DNA of 64,000 bases, taken from assembly GCA_964495375.1 (NCBI GenBank), contig CAZBWM010000023.1:1-64000 (forward strand), written 5' to 3'. Shown piece after piece: positions 8,436 through 17,276 of the stretch (the first letter of the stretch is position 1; every line of letters starts with the position of its first letter). Below the pieces are notes generated by a model. It was given only the letters and a program-made list of their open reading frames with translations, was not told the origin of the DNA and ran no database searches. Made by a program: the position numbers and the translations under genes. This DNA comes from JAIESQ01 sp964495375. Lineage in GTDB: Bacteria; Planctomycetota; Planctomycetia; Pirellulales; JAEUIK01.

Positions 8436-9887
8436 TCACGCCGACTGTTCGAGTTGATTGACCTGGTTGATTTTGTTGTAGAGCGTCTTGAGACTGATCC
8501 CGAGCTCCTCGGCTGCCTTGGGCTTGTTGCCGCCGTGCTTTTCGAGGACCTGCTGGATGACTTGCATCTCGATCTCGCGCAAGGGGAGCGCACCGACGAG
8601 CTTGAACTGCGGGCCCTGCAAGCGGCGCTGCAGGAAGCGGCTCGGCAGGTGCTCGGCGCGGATCGGCCCTTCGTCGCACAGAATGGCCGAGTGCTCGAGG
8701 ACATTGGCCAGTTCGCGCACGTTGCCAGGCCAACAATGTGATTCGAGGGCCTTGAGCGCGTCGGTGGCGATCAGCTCTTCACCCGCCTTGGAGCCGCGAC
8801 GGAACCGCAGCAACAAATGCCGGGCAAGCTTCGGCAGGTCTTCAAGCCGCTCGCGCAGCGGGGGCAAGTGAATCTCGAACGTGTTGATGCGGAACATGAG
8901 GTCTTCGCGGAAGTCGCCGTGTGCGACCATGTCGTCGAGATTGCGATGCGTGGCGCAAACGACACGAACATCGACAATGAACGACGTGTTGTCGCCAACG
9001 CGGCGGATCTCGCCACTTTCAAGAAATCGCAGCAGCTTGGCCTGCATCCCTTTGGGGAGCTCGCCAATTTCGTCGAGAAAGAGCGTGCCACCGTTGGCGA
9101 CTTCAAATAGCCCGACGCGGTGCTCGTCGGCCCCTGTGAACGCGCCGCGACGATGGCCGAACAATTCGCTCTCGATCAGGCTTTCGGGGAGCGCGCCGCA
9201 GTTGATGGCCACGAAGGGCATCTCAGCCCGCAGGCTTTGATCGTGAATGGCGCGGGCAGCCAGCTCCTTGCCGGTGCCAGTTTCGCCGAGCAGTAGGGCC
9301 GTGGAATTGGTCGGGGCGACCTTGGAGATCAGCCGGCGCATTTGTTCCATGCGGGGCGAGTCGCCGACGAGCTCCGACTTGCCTTCGAGACGTTCGAGTT
9401 GGCGCTTGACGGCGCGATACTTGTTCGTCAGCTCGCGTTTTTCGGCGACACGGGCCAACAGCGCGTCGAGTTCAACGAGCTTGCAAGGCTTGGTCAGGTA
9501 GTCGAACGCGCCGTGCCGCAGCGCGGCAATCGCCGTTTCGACCGAGCTTTTGCCGGTGAGCACCACGGCTTCGGTATCGGGGTTGAGCTCTTTGGCCCGG
9601 GCGATTACTTCGATGCCGGTGAGGCCGGGCATGTCGAGATCGACGAGCAAGCAGTCGTAGGTGTTCTTTTCGAGCGCGGCAACGGCCGTGACGCCGTCGG
9701 GGCAGACGGTTGCCTCGTGCCCCATGCGGGGCAGTTCCAGGCTCATCAGCTCCTGCAACGAGCGCTCGTCGTCGGCGAAGAGCAGCTTGAGGCGCTTACG
9801 CGGCTTGGTAGCGATGATGAATCTCCTCGACTTCGGCGCTCGACGGCAACGTGACGCGAAACTGTGTTCCCTGGCCTGGTCCCGCAC
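8436..9887 (-). CDS. NtrC-family sigma-54-dependent response regulator
   Basis: The order is a receiver domain (phospho-acceptor Asp83 in LLVDLDMPG, Lys in LTKPCK), an AAA+ domain with Walker A GETGTGKE, the sigma-54 loop GAFTGA intact, Walker B GTLFLDEIGEL and arginine region, then a Fis-type helix-turn-helix (NKPKAAEELGISLKTLYNKI). It should activate sigma-54 promoters when phosphorylated by the adjacent kinase. The only standard in-frame start before the receiver domain is a GTG at 9887, 92 bases inside the kinase gene; an ATC near 9815, with GAGGAG four bases before it, is a real alternative. Confidence 0.93.
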   Translation of the reverse strand: MRDQAREHSFASRCRRAPKSRRFIIATKPRKRLKLLFADDERSLQELMSLELPRMGHEATVCPDGVTAVAALEKNTYDCLLVDLDMPGLTGIEVIARAKELNPDTEAVVLTGKSSVETAIAALRHGAFDYLTKPCKLVELDALLARVAEKRELTNKYRAVKRQLERLEGKSELVGDSPRMEQMRRLISKVAPTNSTALLLGETGTGKELAARAIHDQSLRAEMPFVAINCGALPESLIESELFGHRRGAFTGADEHRVGLFEVANGGTLFLDEIGELPKGMQAKLLRFLESGEIRRVGDNTSFIVDVRVVCATHRNLDDMVAHGDFREDLMFRINTFEIHLPPLRERLEDLPKLARHLLLRFRRGSKAGEELIATDALKALESHCWPGNVRELANVLEHSAILCDEGPIRAEHLPSRFLQRRLQGPQFKLVGALPLREIEMQVIQQVLEKHGGNKPKAAEELGISLKTLYNKINQVNQLEQSA

Positions 9888-11385
9888 TCGTGGCTTCGAT
9901 CTGGCCGCCGTGGTCGGCCACGATGCGGTAGGTGATCGACAGACCCAACCCAGTCCCCTGGCCCCCTCGTTTGCGTGTGAAGAATGGTTCGAAGATGTGC
10001 TCGAGCACGTCGGGCGTCATGCCGCAGCCATCGTCGGCCACGATCAGTTCAACCTGGCCGAGCCGCTCGCCGAGCGTGACTTTCACGCGGCCGCCGGCGT
10101 CGACGCTGTCGAGCGCGTTGGTTAGCAGGTTCAACAGCACCTGCTTGATCTCCTGCGGATTGACACAGGCTCGCAGCGCGCGGTTGGGTAAAAACTCGAT
10201 GCGTTTGTTTTGGTACTTGCCGAGGTGCCCGAGCATGCCGATGACGCCGTAGATCAGCTCGACCAGGTCGGCGTCTTGCCGCTGCACGTCTCCCAGGCGG
10301 GCGAAATCGAGCAGCCGAGACGTGATTTCCTTGCAGCGGAACGCTTCGTCTTGAATCATCCGCAGGTACTGCGGCGCGACCCCGCGATCTTCGCCCGGCG
10401 GAATCAGCTCGGCCAGGCGGCTTTCGAGCGACTCGGCGCACATCGCGATCGAGGCCAGCGGGTTATTGATCTCATGGGCGACACCAGCCGCCAAGAAGCC
10501 GACGCTCGCCAACTGTTCGCTCCGCACGACTTGCTTGGTGCGCTCTTGCACCTGGCGATCGAGATCGTCGCGAATGTGCTGGAAGCGTTCGGTCATATCG
10601 TTCATCGCCTCGGCCAGCTCGGCCATTTCGTCGTAGCTGTCGAGCCGGATGCGATAGTCGAAGTGACCGGCCGCGACCTTGCGCGAGCCCTTGATCAAGA
10701 TTCGTAGCGGGCGGAAGACCCAGTCGTAGAACAGCTTGACTAACAACACCAACAGCAGGCCAGCGAGGATCGACGTGATCCAGCAGACGTAGATCAGCGA
10801 GCGATACTCGTTGCGAACTTCGCCGGCCAGGTGCTGCATATCCTTTTGCAGCGACGTGGGGAGTTCGAAGGCCGACGATTGCAGCGCCGCGCACTCGCGG
10901 GCCAGCGAAGCGGTTTGCGCCGGGTTTCGCAGCCAGCCGCGGTCGCCGGCGATGGCGGTCACGCGGGCAAACGTATCGGCAAAACCATCGAGCCGAGCCC
11001 GTTCGTTGCGGCTCGCGTAGAAACGCGTCTTGAGCTGCTCGTTGTGCTTGATCTGTTCCTGGTAGGAGTCGATCGTGTCGACGATGATCGCGATGTGCTT
11101 CTCGATTTCGAGATGCAGCGATTCGTCGGATTGGCCGAGCTCGTTGTCGGGGAATTCAGAGACATGAATCCGCGGCAGATCGTCGATCAGCAGCCGCAGC
11201 TCGGAGGCCTCTTGAATGAGCGTGGTGGCCAGCGGCAGTTCGTTCGCGCGCGAGCTGAGGCTTTTGACCATGCCGCGGTAGGCATAAAGTCCATGCAGGC
11301 CCGTGCCCGATGCGATCGTCACGATGACGACCAGCAGGACGAGACCGGCCAAAAGCTTATTGCGAATAGGCCAACGCGCAAGCAC
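9796..11385 (-). CDS. Membrane sensor histidine kinase
   Basis: This 529-residue protein has a first membrane helix at about 8-30, a periplasmic region of about 170 residues, a second helix near 203-225, a HAMP linker (FRPLRILIKGSRKVAAGHF), a HisKA domain with phospho-acceptor His304 in AAGVAHEINNPLAS, and a HATPase domain (NLLTNALDS, DDGCGM, FFTRKRGGQGTGLGLS). It is the obvious partner of the overlapping sigma-54 activator. The GTG start at 11385 has GGAGG nine bases upstream. The periplasmic sensor region is not a family I recognise, so the signal is unknown. Confidence 0.93.
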   Translation of the reverse strand: MLARWPIRNKLLAGLVLLVVIVTIASGTGLHGLYAYRGMVKSLSSRANELPLATTLIQEASELRLLIDDLPRIHVSEFPDNELGQSDESLHLEIEKHIAIIVDTIDSYQEQIKHNEQLKTRFYASRNERARLDGFADTFARVTAIAGDRGWLRNPAQTASLARECAALQSSAFELPTSLQKDMQHLAGEVRNEYRSLIYVCWITSILAGLLLVLLVKLFYDWVFRPLRILIKGSRKVAAGHFDYRIRLDSYDEMAELAEAMNDMTERFQHIRDDLDRQVQERTKQVVRSEQLASVGFLAAGVAHEINNPLASIAMCAESLESRLAELIPPGEDRGVAPQYLRMIQDEAFRCKEITSRLLDFARLGDVQRQDADLVELIYGVIGMLGHLGKYQNKRIEFLPNRALRACVNPQEIKQVLLNLLTNALDSVDAGGRVKVTLGERLGQVELIVADDGCGMTPDVLEHIFEPFFTRKRGGQGTGLGLSITYRIVADHGGQIEATSAGPGQGTQFRVTLPSSAEVEEIHHRYQAA

Positions 11386-11554
11386 CGCAGGCGACCTCCA
11401 TGCCGCCTCTTGGCGCGGAAAAATCCCCTGCTTCCATGAGCACCGCGCCTAAGAGGGCCGAAGTGTAGCACCGTCCGGCGAAACCGGGCAAGGCCAGAGA
11501 TTGGCGGACTGTTGTGCCCCCGGCGACGCGAAGAATCACGGGCTTTTCGATGAA

Positions 11555-11929
11555 TTAATCGAAATGCACCGACGCACCCGGCCGCACGTAGCCCCAGACT
11601 CGCAGGACGCCAGCGCTAGCGGTGAACGGTGCACCGACCCGCCGGAGCAGAGCGACGATTTCATCCCGCCGATCTTGTTGACCGCAAATGGGGTCAATCT
11701 CCAGCCATTCGATACCCAGGTATGGGCGCGGATGGTAGTACCATTCGGCGTCCCATTCGCTGATGCGCGATGTCGTTACTTCCTGGATTCGGAAACGCGG
11801 CACCGGGGGACCAAGAGCAAGAATCCCATGACAGGTCTCACGCCACTTGGTTTCGTTCATTACCGATACAAGCTGACCTCGCCTGACATGGCTTGCGACG
11901 TCGGTTCGGTAGTGCTCCAAGTCAGTCAT
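11555..11929 (-). CDS. DUF6678-like small cytoplasmic protein
   Basis: This 124-residue protein has the phrases NETKWRE, PRFRIQEV, EWDAEWYYH, IEWLEIDP and a C-terminal VLRVWGYVRPG, which I recall from DUF6678 proteins; none has a known function as far as I know. There is no signal peptide or membrane helix. Its ATG overlaps the stop of the upstream SGNH-like gene (ATGA), so the two are probably translated in a coupled way. The second Met (MNETKW) is an alternative start and lies closer to where the family similarity begins. Confidence 0.65.
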   Translation of the reverse strand: MTDLEHYRTDVASHVRRGQLVSVMNETKWRETCHGILALGPPVPRFRIQEVTTSRISEWDAEWYYHPRPYLGIEWLEIDPICGQQDRRDEIVALLRRVGAPFTASAGVLRVWGYVRPGASVHFD

Positions 11930-13092
11930 TTGGAATTCGCCATGATCTGGTGAATCGTCGGCAGCACGCCGTCGACCCAGGCCGCGCAGCCAGCGGGGGC
12001 CAGATGACAGGGATCGTCGAAATGCGCCCCGTCTTTAGGAATCACGGCGTCGAGATCGACGTAATGCACGTCGGGGTGCTGCGCAACCAGCTCACGCAGG
12101 ACGGCATTTTCGGCGGCGACGCCGGCCCGCACCGCCTCGGGCTCGCCCCAGCATTCGACCGGCCCGAAGTGGGCGCCGTAGCTCAACTCGTGCTTGACGA
12201 ACTTTTTCTTGGTGTAATCGGCCGGGATGTGCGAGGCATATCCCAGCAGCAGCAGCGGCTCGCCACGCTGGGCGGCCAATTCGATCAGCCCCGTGACGTT
12301 ATTGCGATAGCTGACCGTGGTTTTGACGTCGCGGCCAAAGTCGTTCCACTCGCCCCCCGGAGGATTGTCGCGCGGTAGATACCAGTGCAGCTTGGGGGAA
12401 TCGAGCGCGCCGATCAGCGTGTCTTCGATCGTGAATGGGGTGACGAGCCAGTTAATTTCTCGATGCTGCTCGAAGCGGTCGAGCCGCTTGTACCACGAGC
12501 AATGCGTGAGATCTTCGCGGAACATCTCCGGTGGGCAGTTGTTCATGCGCGTTTCGTTGATCGCTTCGTAGAAGACCACCAGATCGAAATGTTGGTGAGC
12601 CATCCGCTCGTACTTGAGCAGACAGTCGCGCGAGGTGAGCGCGCGGGCCGAGCAGTTCCAGATCTTGACGGGGCGCGACTCCTGGGCGTTGAGTTTTTCG
12701 CCGAGCAGCGCCGCGATGTTGCCATGCTTGGCGTGCAGCACCGAACCGCCGAGCAGCAGGATGTCGAACGTCTCGTCGCCGCGCGGAATGGCAGCCGTGG
12801 CCAGGCCCGTCTCTTCGAGTTCCGGATAGAAGCGGCCCGACCAGATCTGATCCATCCGCAGGAACGGAACTCCCCAGCGTTTCCACCAATACCCGCGGCA
12901 GACCAGTTCGACGATCACGAGCATGTAACAGGCGTAAACAACCCACCCGATCAGCCTGCGCTTCAGCGAGCGCGGCGCGGGGCTCGGCTTCTGGCCACGA
13001 CGGTGGCCGGGCGTTCGCAGCGGTTCTTTCTCGTGGGTGGCAGCGTCGACTGCCGTCGGCGGAGCGTTCGAGAGCGTGGCAGTTTGATTCAT
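11926..13092 (-). CDS. Membrane-anchored SGNH-hydrolase-like protein
   Basis: This 388-residue protein has a basic, Pro-rich N-terminus, one membrane helix at about residues 47-65, and a periplasmic SGNH/GDSL-like domain. The block I serine is in LLLGGSVLH (Ser117), an Asn in YEAINETR (Asn179) could be block III, and the C-terminal DDPCHLAP gives the Asp-x-x-His pair (Asp360, His363). Such enzymes often add or remove O-acetyl groups on surface glycans. The start at 13092 has GGAACGTTCCG, itself a palindrome, immediately in front. Context with a GT9 and an oxygenase supports an envelope role. Confidence 0.75.
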   Translation of the reverse strand: MNQTATLSNAPPTAVDAATHEKEPLRTPGHRRGQKPSPAPRSLKRRLIGWVVYACYMLVIVELVCRGYWWKRWGVPFLRMDQIWSGRFYPELEETGLATAAIPRGDETFDILLLGGSVLHAKHGNIAALLGEKLNAQESRPVKIWNCSARALTSRDCLLKYERMAHQHFDLVVFYEAINETRMNNCPPEMFREDLTHCSWYKRLDRFEQHREINWLVTPFTIEDTLIGALDSPKLHWYLPRDNPPGGEWNDFGRDVKTTVSYRNNVTGLIELAAQRGEPLLLLGYASHIPADYTKKKFVKHELSYGAHFGPVECWGEPEAVRAGVAAENAVLRELVAQHPDVHYVDLDAVIPKDGAHFDDPCHLAPAGCAAWVDGVLPTIHQIMANSK

Positions 13093-13519
13093 CGGAACGT
13101 TCCGTAAGTGGAAGCCGCGGCGGGCCCCAACGGGCGCAATCAACGGCGCGATCGGCTCGGGGCGGCGGATGTGCAGGGGCAAACTCTATCCCAGAGCCGC
13201 GCGACGGGGCAATGGAGATCCGGCGCCGCACGATCGTTAAACTCGGCCCGCCGACACCACGTCACGAATCGTTAAGCCGCGGCCGGCATTGCGCGATACC
13301 GATTCCTGGGAATGCTAGCAGTGAAAAGCGATTGCCAGCAGGCAATTCCAACCCGCGTTGCCGCGTTCTGCCGATCCACTTATTATCGTCCACCCCACAT
13401 GGGGCGAGGCAGGGCGACGTACCGGACGTCAGCGCGCGGCGAGGCATCGTGCGGTCGGTGACCGCAAGCACACCGGGCGTCGCGGACCAATCGAATCAAT
13501 CAGTCACCGAAAGAGCGGC
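13093..13519. other. Divergent intergenic region
   Basis: No gene is seen in these 427 bases between the SGNH-like gene (minus) and the CX5R phosphatase gene (plus). A short inverted repeat ATTGCC-AGCA-GGCAAT lies at 13331-13346. Promoters for both genes should be here, but no convincing -35/-10 pair was found. Confidence 0.5.
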
Positions 13520-14860
13520 ATGTCTGGATTCTGGCGGCGAATGTCAGGTGGATCGCGTTGGCGGCTCTGCGGACGGGTTGTCGCCGTGCTGGCGCTCGTG
13601 GCGGCCGCGTTCGGCCTCAACCAGTTGTTCTGGAATCATCACGTCAAGCGTTTTCAAGAGTTGCGCCCGGGCGTGGCTTATCGCTCGGGACAGCCGTCGG
13701 AACTGGGACTCAAGTACCTCATCGCCCGGCGCGGCGTGAAGACGGTGATCAGCCTGCAACTTTATCCGGCGTCGCTGCGTAAGGGTGTGTACGACCCGGG
13801 CAAGCCAAGCGGCGGTCCCGAGGCGCCGTGCGTCGAGCGGCTGGGAGCCCACGCCCTACATTGGTCTCTTGGCGAGGAAGCCTATTGGCCCTGGCCGAGC
13901 CCTTGGATTTACGAAGCCTGGTTTCGCACGGTCGATGATCCGGCAAACTGGCCGATCGTGATCCACTGCCAGGGAGGTCGGCATCGAACGGGCACGTTGG
14001 CCGCACTCTTTCGTCTGGAATACGATCGCTGGCCGGTCGAGCAGGCGCTGGCCGAAATGTACTCATTCAAGTTTGGTTCCCCCGTTCCCTTGCAAGAACA
14101 CAACCTGCGCACCTATTTGCCGCGACCGCGCCCGAGCGTCGAGGAGTGGGGGACACTGGCGGCCGAGCTGAGCCCTTGGTTGACGCCCGCCGAGCGTGGG
14201 GACTTTGCAGCGGCGGTGTATCGTTTGCGCCAGCGTAGGGCCGAGCCGGCGCTGCAAGCGGCGCTGCTGCGATCATTGAACGGCGACGTAGACTTCGCGC
14301 TGTGTCTCGTGGCGCGACTGGTCGACGCGGCCGACGAACCGTTGGCGGCTCCCTTGGCAGCGCGAGCTGCCGCGATCATCGAGCGGAATTCTGCGCCTGC
14401 TCGCGATTGGTCGACAGCGGCGGCCACGATCGCAGATTTTGGCACACCCCAACAGCAAACGCGGCTTATTGAGGTGTTGACCTCCGAACCGCTCGATCAC
14501 CCTCCTACCGAGCGCTATGCCGCGTTGGCCGCGGGCGTGGCCAATCGCTACACGGCCAATCGTGCGCCGTATCTGCGCGTGCTCTTGGCCGACGAGCGAC
14601 ACCATCCGGAGCCGGCGGCACGGAAGTATCGATACTGTGAGACGGCAGCCGCCCGACTGTCGGTGCTTGCCGAGCAGAACTTCGTCGAAATCGAGGGGCA
14701 TCTGGCCGACTGGCCGCATGCCCCCGAGCGTGCGAAGTGCTGGCTGGACACGCACGAGCAGCTAGAGCAGTTATCGACCTTGATTCCGCCCGAGACCCCG
14801 GGCGTCGCGCGCGTGGCCGGGCGCGAGAACGACGAAGGACAAGGCGCGCTGCGGCCCTAG
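13520..14860 (+). CDS. Membrane-anchored CX5R (dual-specificity-like) phosphatase
   Basis: This 446-residue protein has one N-terminal membrane helix (residues 17-36), then a domain beginning with YRSGQPS and carrying the phosphatase loop HCQGGRHRTG, with catalytic Cys150 and Arg156. YRSGQPS-type proteins include bacterial dual-specificity-like and inositol-phosphate phosphatases. The C-terminal 250 residues are rich in Ala/Leu/Arg helices with repeat-like phrases (AAPLAARAAA, RYAALAAGVANRY) that look like an alpha-solenoid, so it may be a fusion of a phosphatase and a protein-binding scaffold. It is convergent with the PP2C phosphatase gene. Confidence 0.78.
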   Translation: MSGFWRRMSGGSRWRLCGRVVAVLALVAAAFGLNQLFWNHHVKRFQELRPGVAYRSGQPSELGLKYLIARRGVKTVISLQLYPASLRKGVYDPGKPSGGPEAPCVERLGAHALHWSLGEEAYWPWPSPWIYEAWFRTVDDPANWPIVIHCQGGRHRTGTLAALFRLEYDRWPVEQALAEMYSFKFGSPVPLQEHNLRTYLPRPRPSVEEWGTLAAELSPWLTPAERGDFAAAVYRLRQRRAEPALQAALLRSLNGDVDFALCLVARLVDAADEPLAAPLAARAAAIIERNSAPARDWSTAAATIADFGTPQQQTRLIEVLTSEPLDHPPTERYAALAAGVANRYTANRAPYLRVLLADERHHPEPAARKYRYCETAAARLSVLAEQNFVEIEGHLADWPHAPERAKCWLDTHEQLEQLSTLIPPETPGVARVAGRENDEGQGALRP

Positions 14861-14905
14861 ACGGGAAATCGAAGTTTCCGAAGCCGGCGACAGGCACCCA
14901 GCCGG

Positions 14906-16207
14906 CTACGGAGCGCGGCGCTGCTTGCCACGCTGGCTGCGCAGCTCGTTCATCATAAAGCTGATCGATTGGCAACGTGAGCGCACGGCCACATCGAAGC
15001 GCTTTTCTTGAGCCGCGGATGCGGCCGCGTCGTCGAGCGTGCGGAAGCGTTGCCAGTCGATGTCCCAGCCTTCTTCCATGGCCGCCTGCTGGAGCTGCTG
15101 ACTGATGTTCGCTAGTTCGTCTACCAGCTCTGGCCCGGGCGGGCAGTTGCACGTGCGGTGCGGGCCACGGCCATAACGCCCGGCGACCTGCGGCGTGGGA
15201 GTTTTCTTCTCCGGCTGCAACGGTCGCGCCACACGCGACAAGACCGCGCCTACGGCGCTGGCAGCCGCGGCTACCCAGCAAGCAATCGCCAAAGTGGACT
15301 GCCCAGCCGCGAGCAACACTCCACCGGTTGCCGCGAGACCGGCGGCCACGAGGCCGAAGATTACTGAGAGCGACGCCCCGGGCCCAGCAGCAACTTCGGT
15401 GACCGGGCCCGCTTCGGGGGAGGAAATGAGGTGTGAATCTTTTACCTTGGCCACAATTACGGTGATGTTATCTGGCCCGCCGCGCAAGTTCGCCAGATCG
15501 ATGAGCGACTGGACCGCTTCCTGCGGAGTACATGAGGCCAGGATCCCGCACAATTCTTCGTCGGTCACCTGGCCGGTCAAGCCGTCGCTGCATAGCAAGA
15601 AGGTATCGCCGACCGCCAAAGGAAATGGACCCTCGCGATCGACATCGACTTTGGGGCCGGGACCCAACGAACGAGTAATAATATTCTTGGGAATAAACGC
15701 CGAGACCTGGTCGTCGCGCAGCGAACCGCCGGCGGCCATCTCCCACACCAGACTGTGGTCGAAGGTTAATTGATCGAGTTGGTGCCCCCGCAATCGATAG
15801 ACGCGACTATCGCCGACGTGGGCGACGACCGCGCCCGTGGGCAGCAGCAGCAACGTGCTGGCCGTGGTCCCCATGCCGTGAAACTCGGCATTGGCCTGGC
15901 CGCGCTCGTGGATCTTGTTGTTGGCCTCTTCGACCGCGTGGCGAATGGCTTCGCCCGGCGGATCGTCAAGTAGCTTGGCATAGGTGAGCGGCACGGCGTC
16001 GGCCGCCAGCTTGCTGGCCAGTTCGCCGGCCGCGTGGGCCCCCATGCCATCGGCCACGAGAAACAGATGGCCACGCGCGCGCCATTGCTCGTCCGACTTA
16101 GCGATCGCCACGGCGAACGAGTCTTGGTTATTGGCCCGCCGCAAACCGACGTCGCTCTGAACGGCATAATCAACGCCGGTCGACCAGTTCGGCGTGATAG
16201 CAGTCAT
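14906..16207 (-). CDS. PP2C-family serine/threonine phosphatase, membrane anchored
   Basis: This 433-residue protein has a PPM/PP2C catalytic domain in the first 240 residues: SDVGLRRANNQDSF, LVADGMGAHAAGELAS, GMGTTAS, VAHVGDSRVYR, LLCSDGLT and GGPDNITVIV, with the metal-binding aspartates present. Two hydrophobic helices follow (about 265-310), then a cytoplasmic tail with CNCPPGPE and a helical end. Such phosphatases usually oppose Hanks-type kinases, none of which is in this window. The ATG at 16207 marks the beginning of the family similarity; no clear ribosome binding site precedes it. Confidence 0.9.
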   Translation of the reverse strand: MTAITPNWSTGVDYAVQSDVGLRRANNQDSFAVAIAKSDEQWRARGHLFLVADGMGAHAAGELASKLAADAVPLTYAKLLDDPPGEAIRHAVEEANNKIHERGQANAEFHGMGTTASTLLLLPTGAVVAHVGDSRVYRLRGHQLDQLTFDHSLVWEMAAGGSLRDDQVSAFIPKNIITRSLGPGPKVDVDREGPFPLAVGDTFLLCSDGLTGQVTDEELCGILASCTPQEAVQSLIDLANLRGGPDNITVIVAKVKDSHLISSPEAGPVTEVAAGPGASLSVIFGLVAAGLAATGGVLLAAGQSTLAIACWVAAAASAVGAVLSRVARPLQPEKKTPTPQVAGRYGRGPHRTCNCPPGPELVDELANISQQLQQAAMEEGWDIDWQRFRTLDDAAASAAQEKRFDVAVRSRCQSISFMMNELRSQRGKQRRAP

Positions 16208-16577
16208 CGGAGGAGCCACGGGGGGAGGTTTGACGACGGTCGGAAGCCAGCAAATTCTACTCTGCCTATCCGCCGGACAATAGCACGCCCGGCAAGCCTT
16301 CGGCATTCGCTGGGAGCGTCCTGGGCTGCCCATTCCGCGCAGTCGCGCGATACGGTGCGGCCGGCGCGTCGCCAGCCGTGGTTTTGATCGCCGGCGGGGC
16401 GTCCGATTGCTCAGATCGCTCTGGTTCGCCGACGGGGCGGTTCGTATACTCCCGACCGTCAAAACCGGGCCGTTCGGCCCGCTTCGCGGCTCCCGCTGCG
16501 GTTCGTCCAGTTCCCTAGTCCGACGTCCCGAGCCCGGCTAAATCGCCGGGTCTGGGCTCGTACCAATCACGCACGCC
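16208..16577. promoter_or_regulatory. Divergent control region with -10 box and nested hairpin
   Basis: Between the PP2C and PEGA lipoprotein genes there is a TATACT box at 16445-16450 in plus orientation without an obvious -35. About 80 bases downstream lies a nested palindrome, GAGCCC...GGGCTC around CCCGGC-TAAATC-GCCGGG, which would fold in the leader of the lipoprotein mRNA. No open reading frame of note lies here. Confidence 0.4.
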
Positions 16578-17240
16578 ATGCACAGATCGCACCGACCGCC
16601 GAGAAGCCTAGCTACGCGAATGGTGCTGTTGGCACTCGTCGTGTTGCTGATGCCGGCGCTCACCGGGTGCGTCCAACGTCGCTTGTCCATTCGCAGCAAT
16701 CCGCCCGGCGCGTTGGTCTATGTCGACGGCTACGAGATCGGGCGGACGCCGTGCTCGACGCAATTCACGTACTACGGCAAACGCCAGTTCCGTCTGGTGC
16801 TCGATGGCTACGAAACGCTCACGACCGAGCAGCGAATCTGGTTTCCCTGGTATCAAGTGATCGGGGTCGACTTCGTCGCGGAGAACCTCGTGCCGTGGGA
16901 AATCCGCGACGAGCGCGACCTGGTGTTCAACATGCAGCCCTTGCGCGGCGTGCCGACCGAAGAGTTGCTCGAGAATGCCGAACGATTGCGCGCCGGGAGC
17001 CGTATGACTGGCCTGGTGCCCGCGGGCGGCGAACCGGCCATCTTGCAGACCGCGCCAGACACTGCGTCGCTAGTGCCGACTCGTGGCGCCGCTCCTCTGC
17101 GGCCTGGCGATCCGCCGGGCGCAGTGGTTGGATTGAGCCCGCCAGCGAGTGGGCCCAACGGAACACGGCCGGCTCCATCAGAAGCCGAGCGCACGGCCGC
17201 GGCGCCGGTGCGTTGGCTGTCGCCGAACGTGCGACGCTAG
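16578..17240 (+). CDS. PEGA-domain lipoprotein
   Basis: This 220-residue protein has a lipoprotein signal ending in LTGC (Cys31), followed directly by a PEGA domain (LSIRSNPPGALVYVDGYEIGRTPC, then FRLVLDGYE). PEGA domains are found in surface and S-layer associated proteins. The second half is Pro/Ala/Gly-rich and probably unstructured. It would be anchored in a membrane; the residue after Cys is Val, which gives no clear inner-membrane retention signal. It lies tail to tail with the Mla operon. Confidence 0.85.
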   Translation: MHRSHRPPRSLATRMVLLALVVLLMPALTGCVQRRLSIRSNPPGALVYVDGYEIGRTPCSTQFTYYGKRQFRLVLDGYETLTTEQRIWFPWYQVIGVDFVAENLVPWEIRDERDLVFNMQPLRGVPTEELLENAERLRAGSRMTGLVPAGGEPAILQTAPDTASLVPTRGAAPLRPGDPPGAVVGLSPPASGPNGTRPAPSEAERTAAAPVRWLSPNVRR

Positions 17241-17276
17241 GGGGACACGTCGCGTTGGCCGATTCGCAACCGCCGC

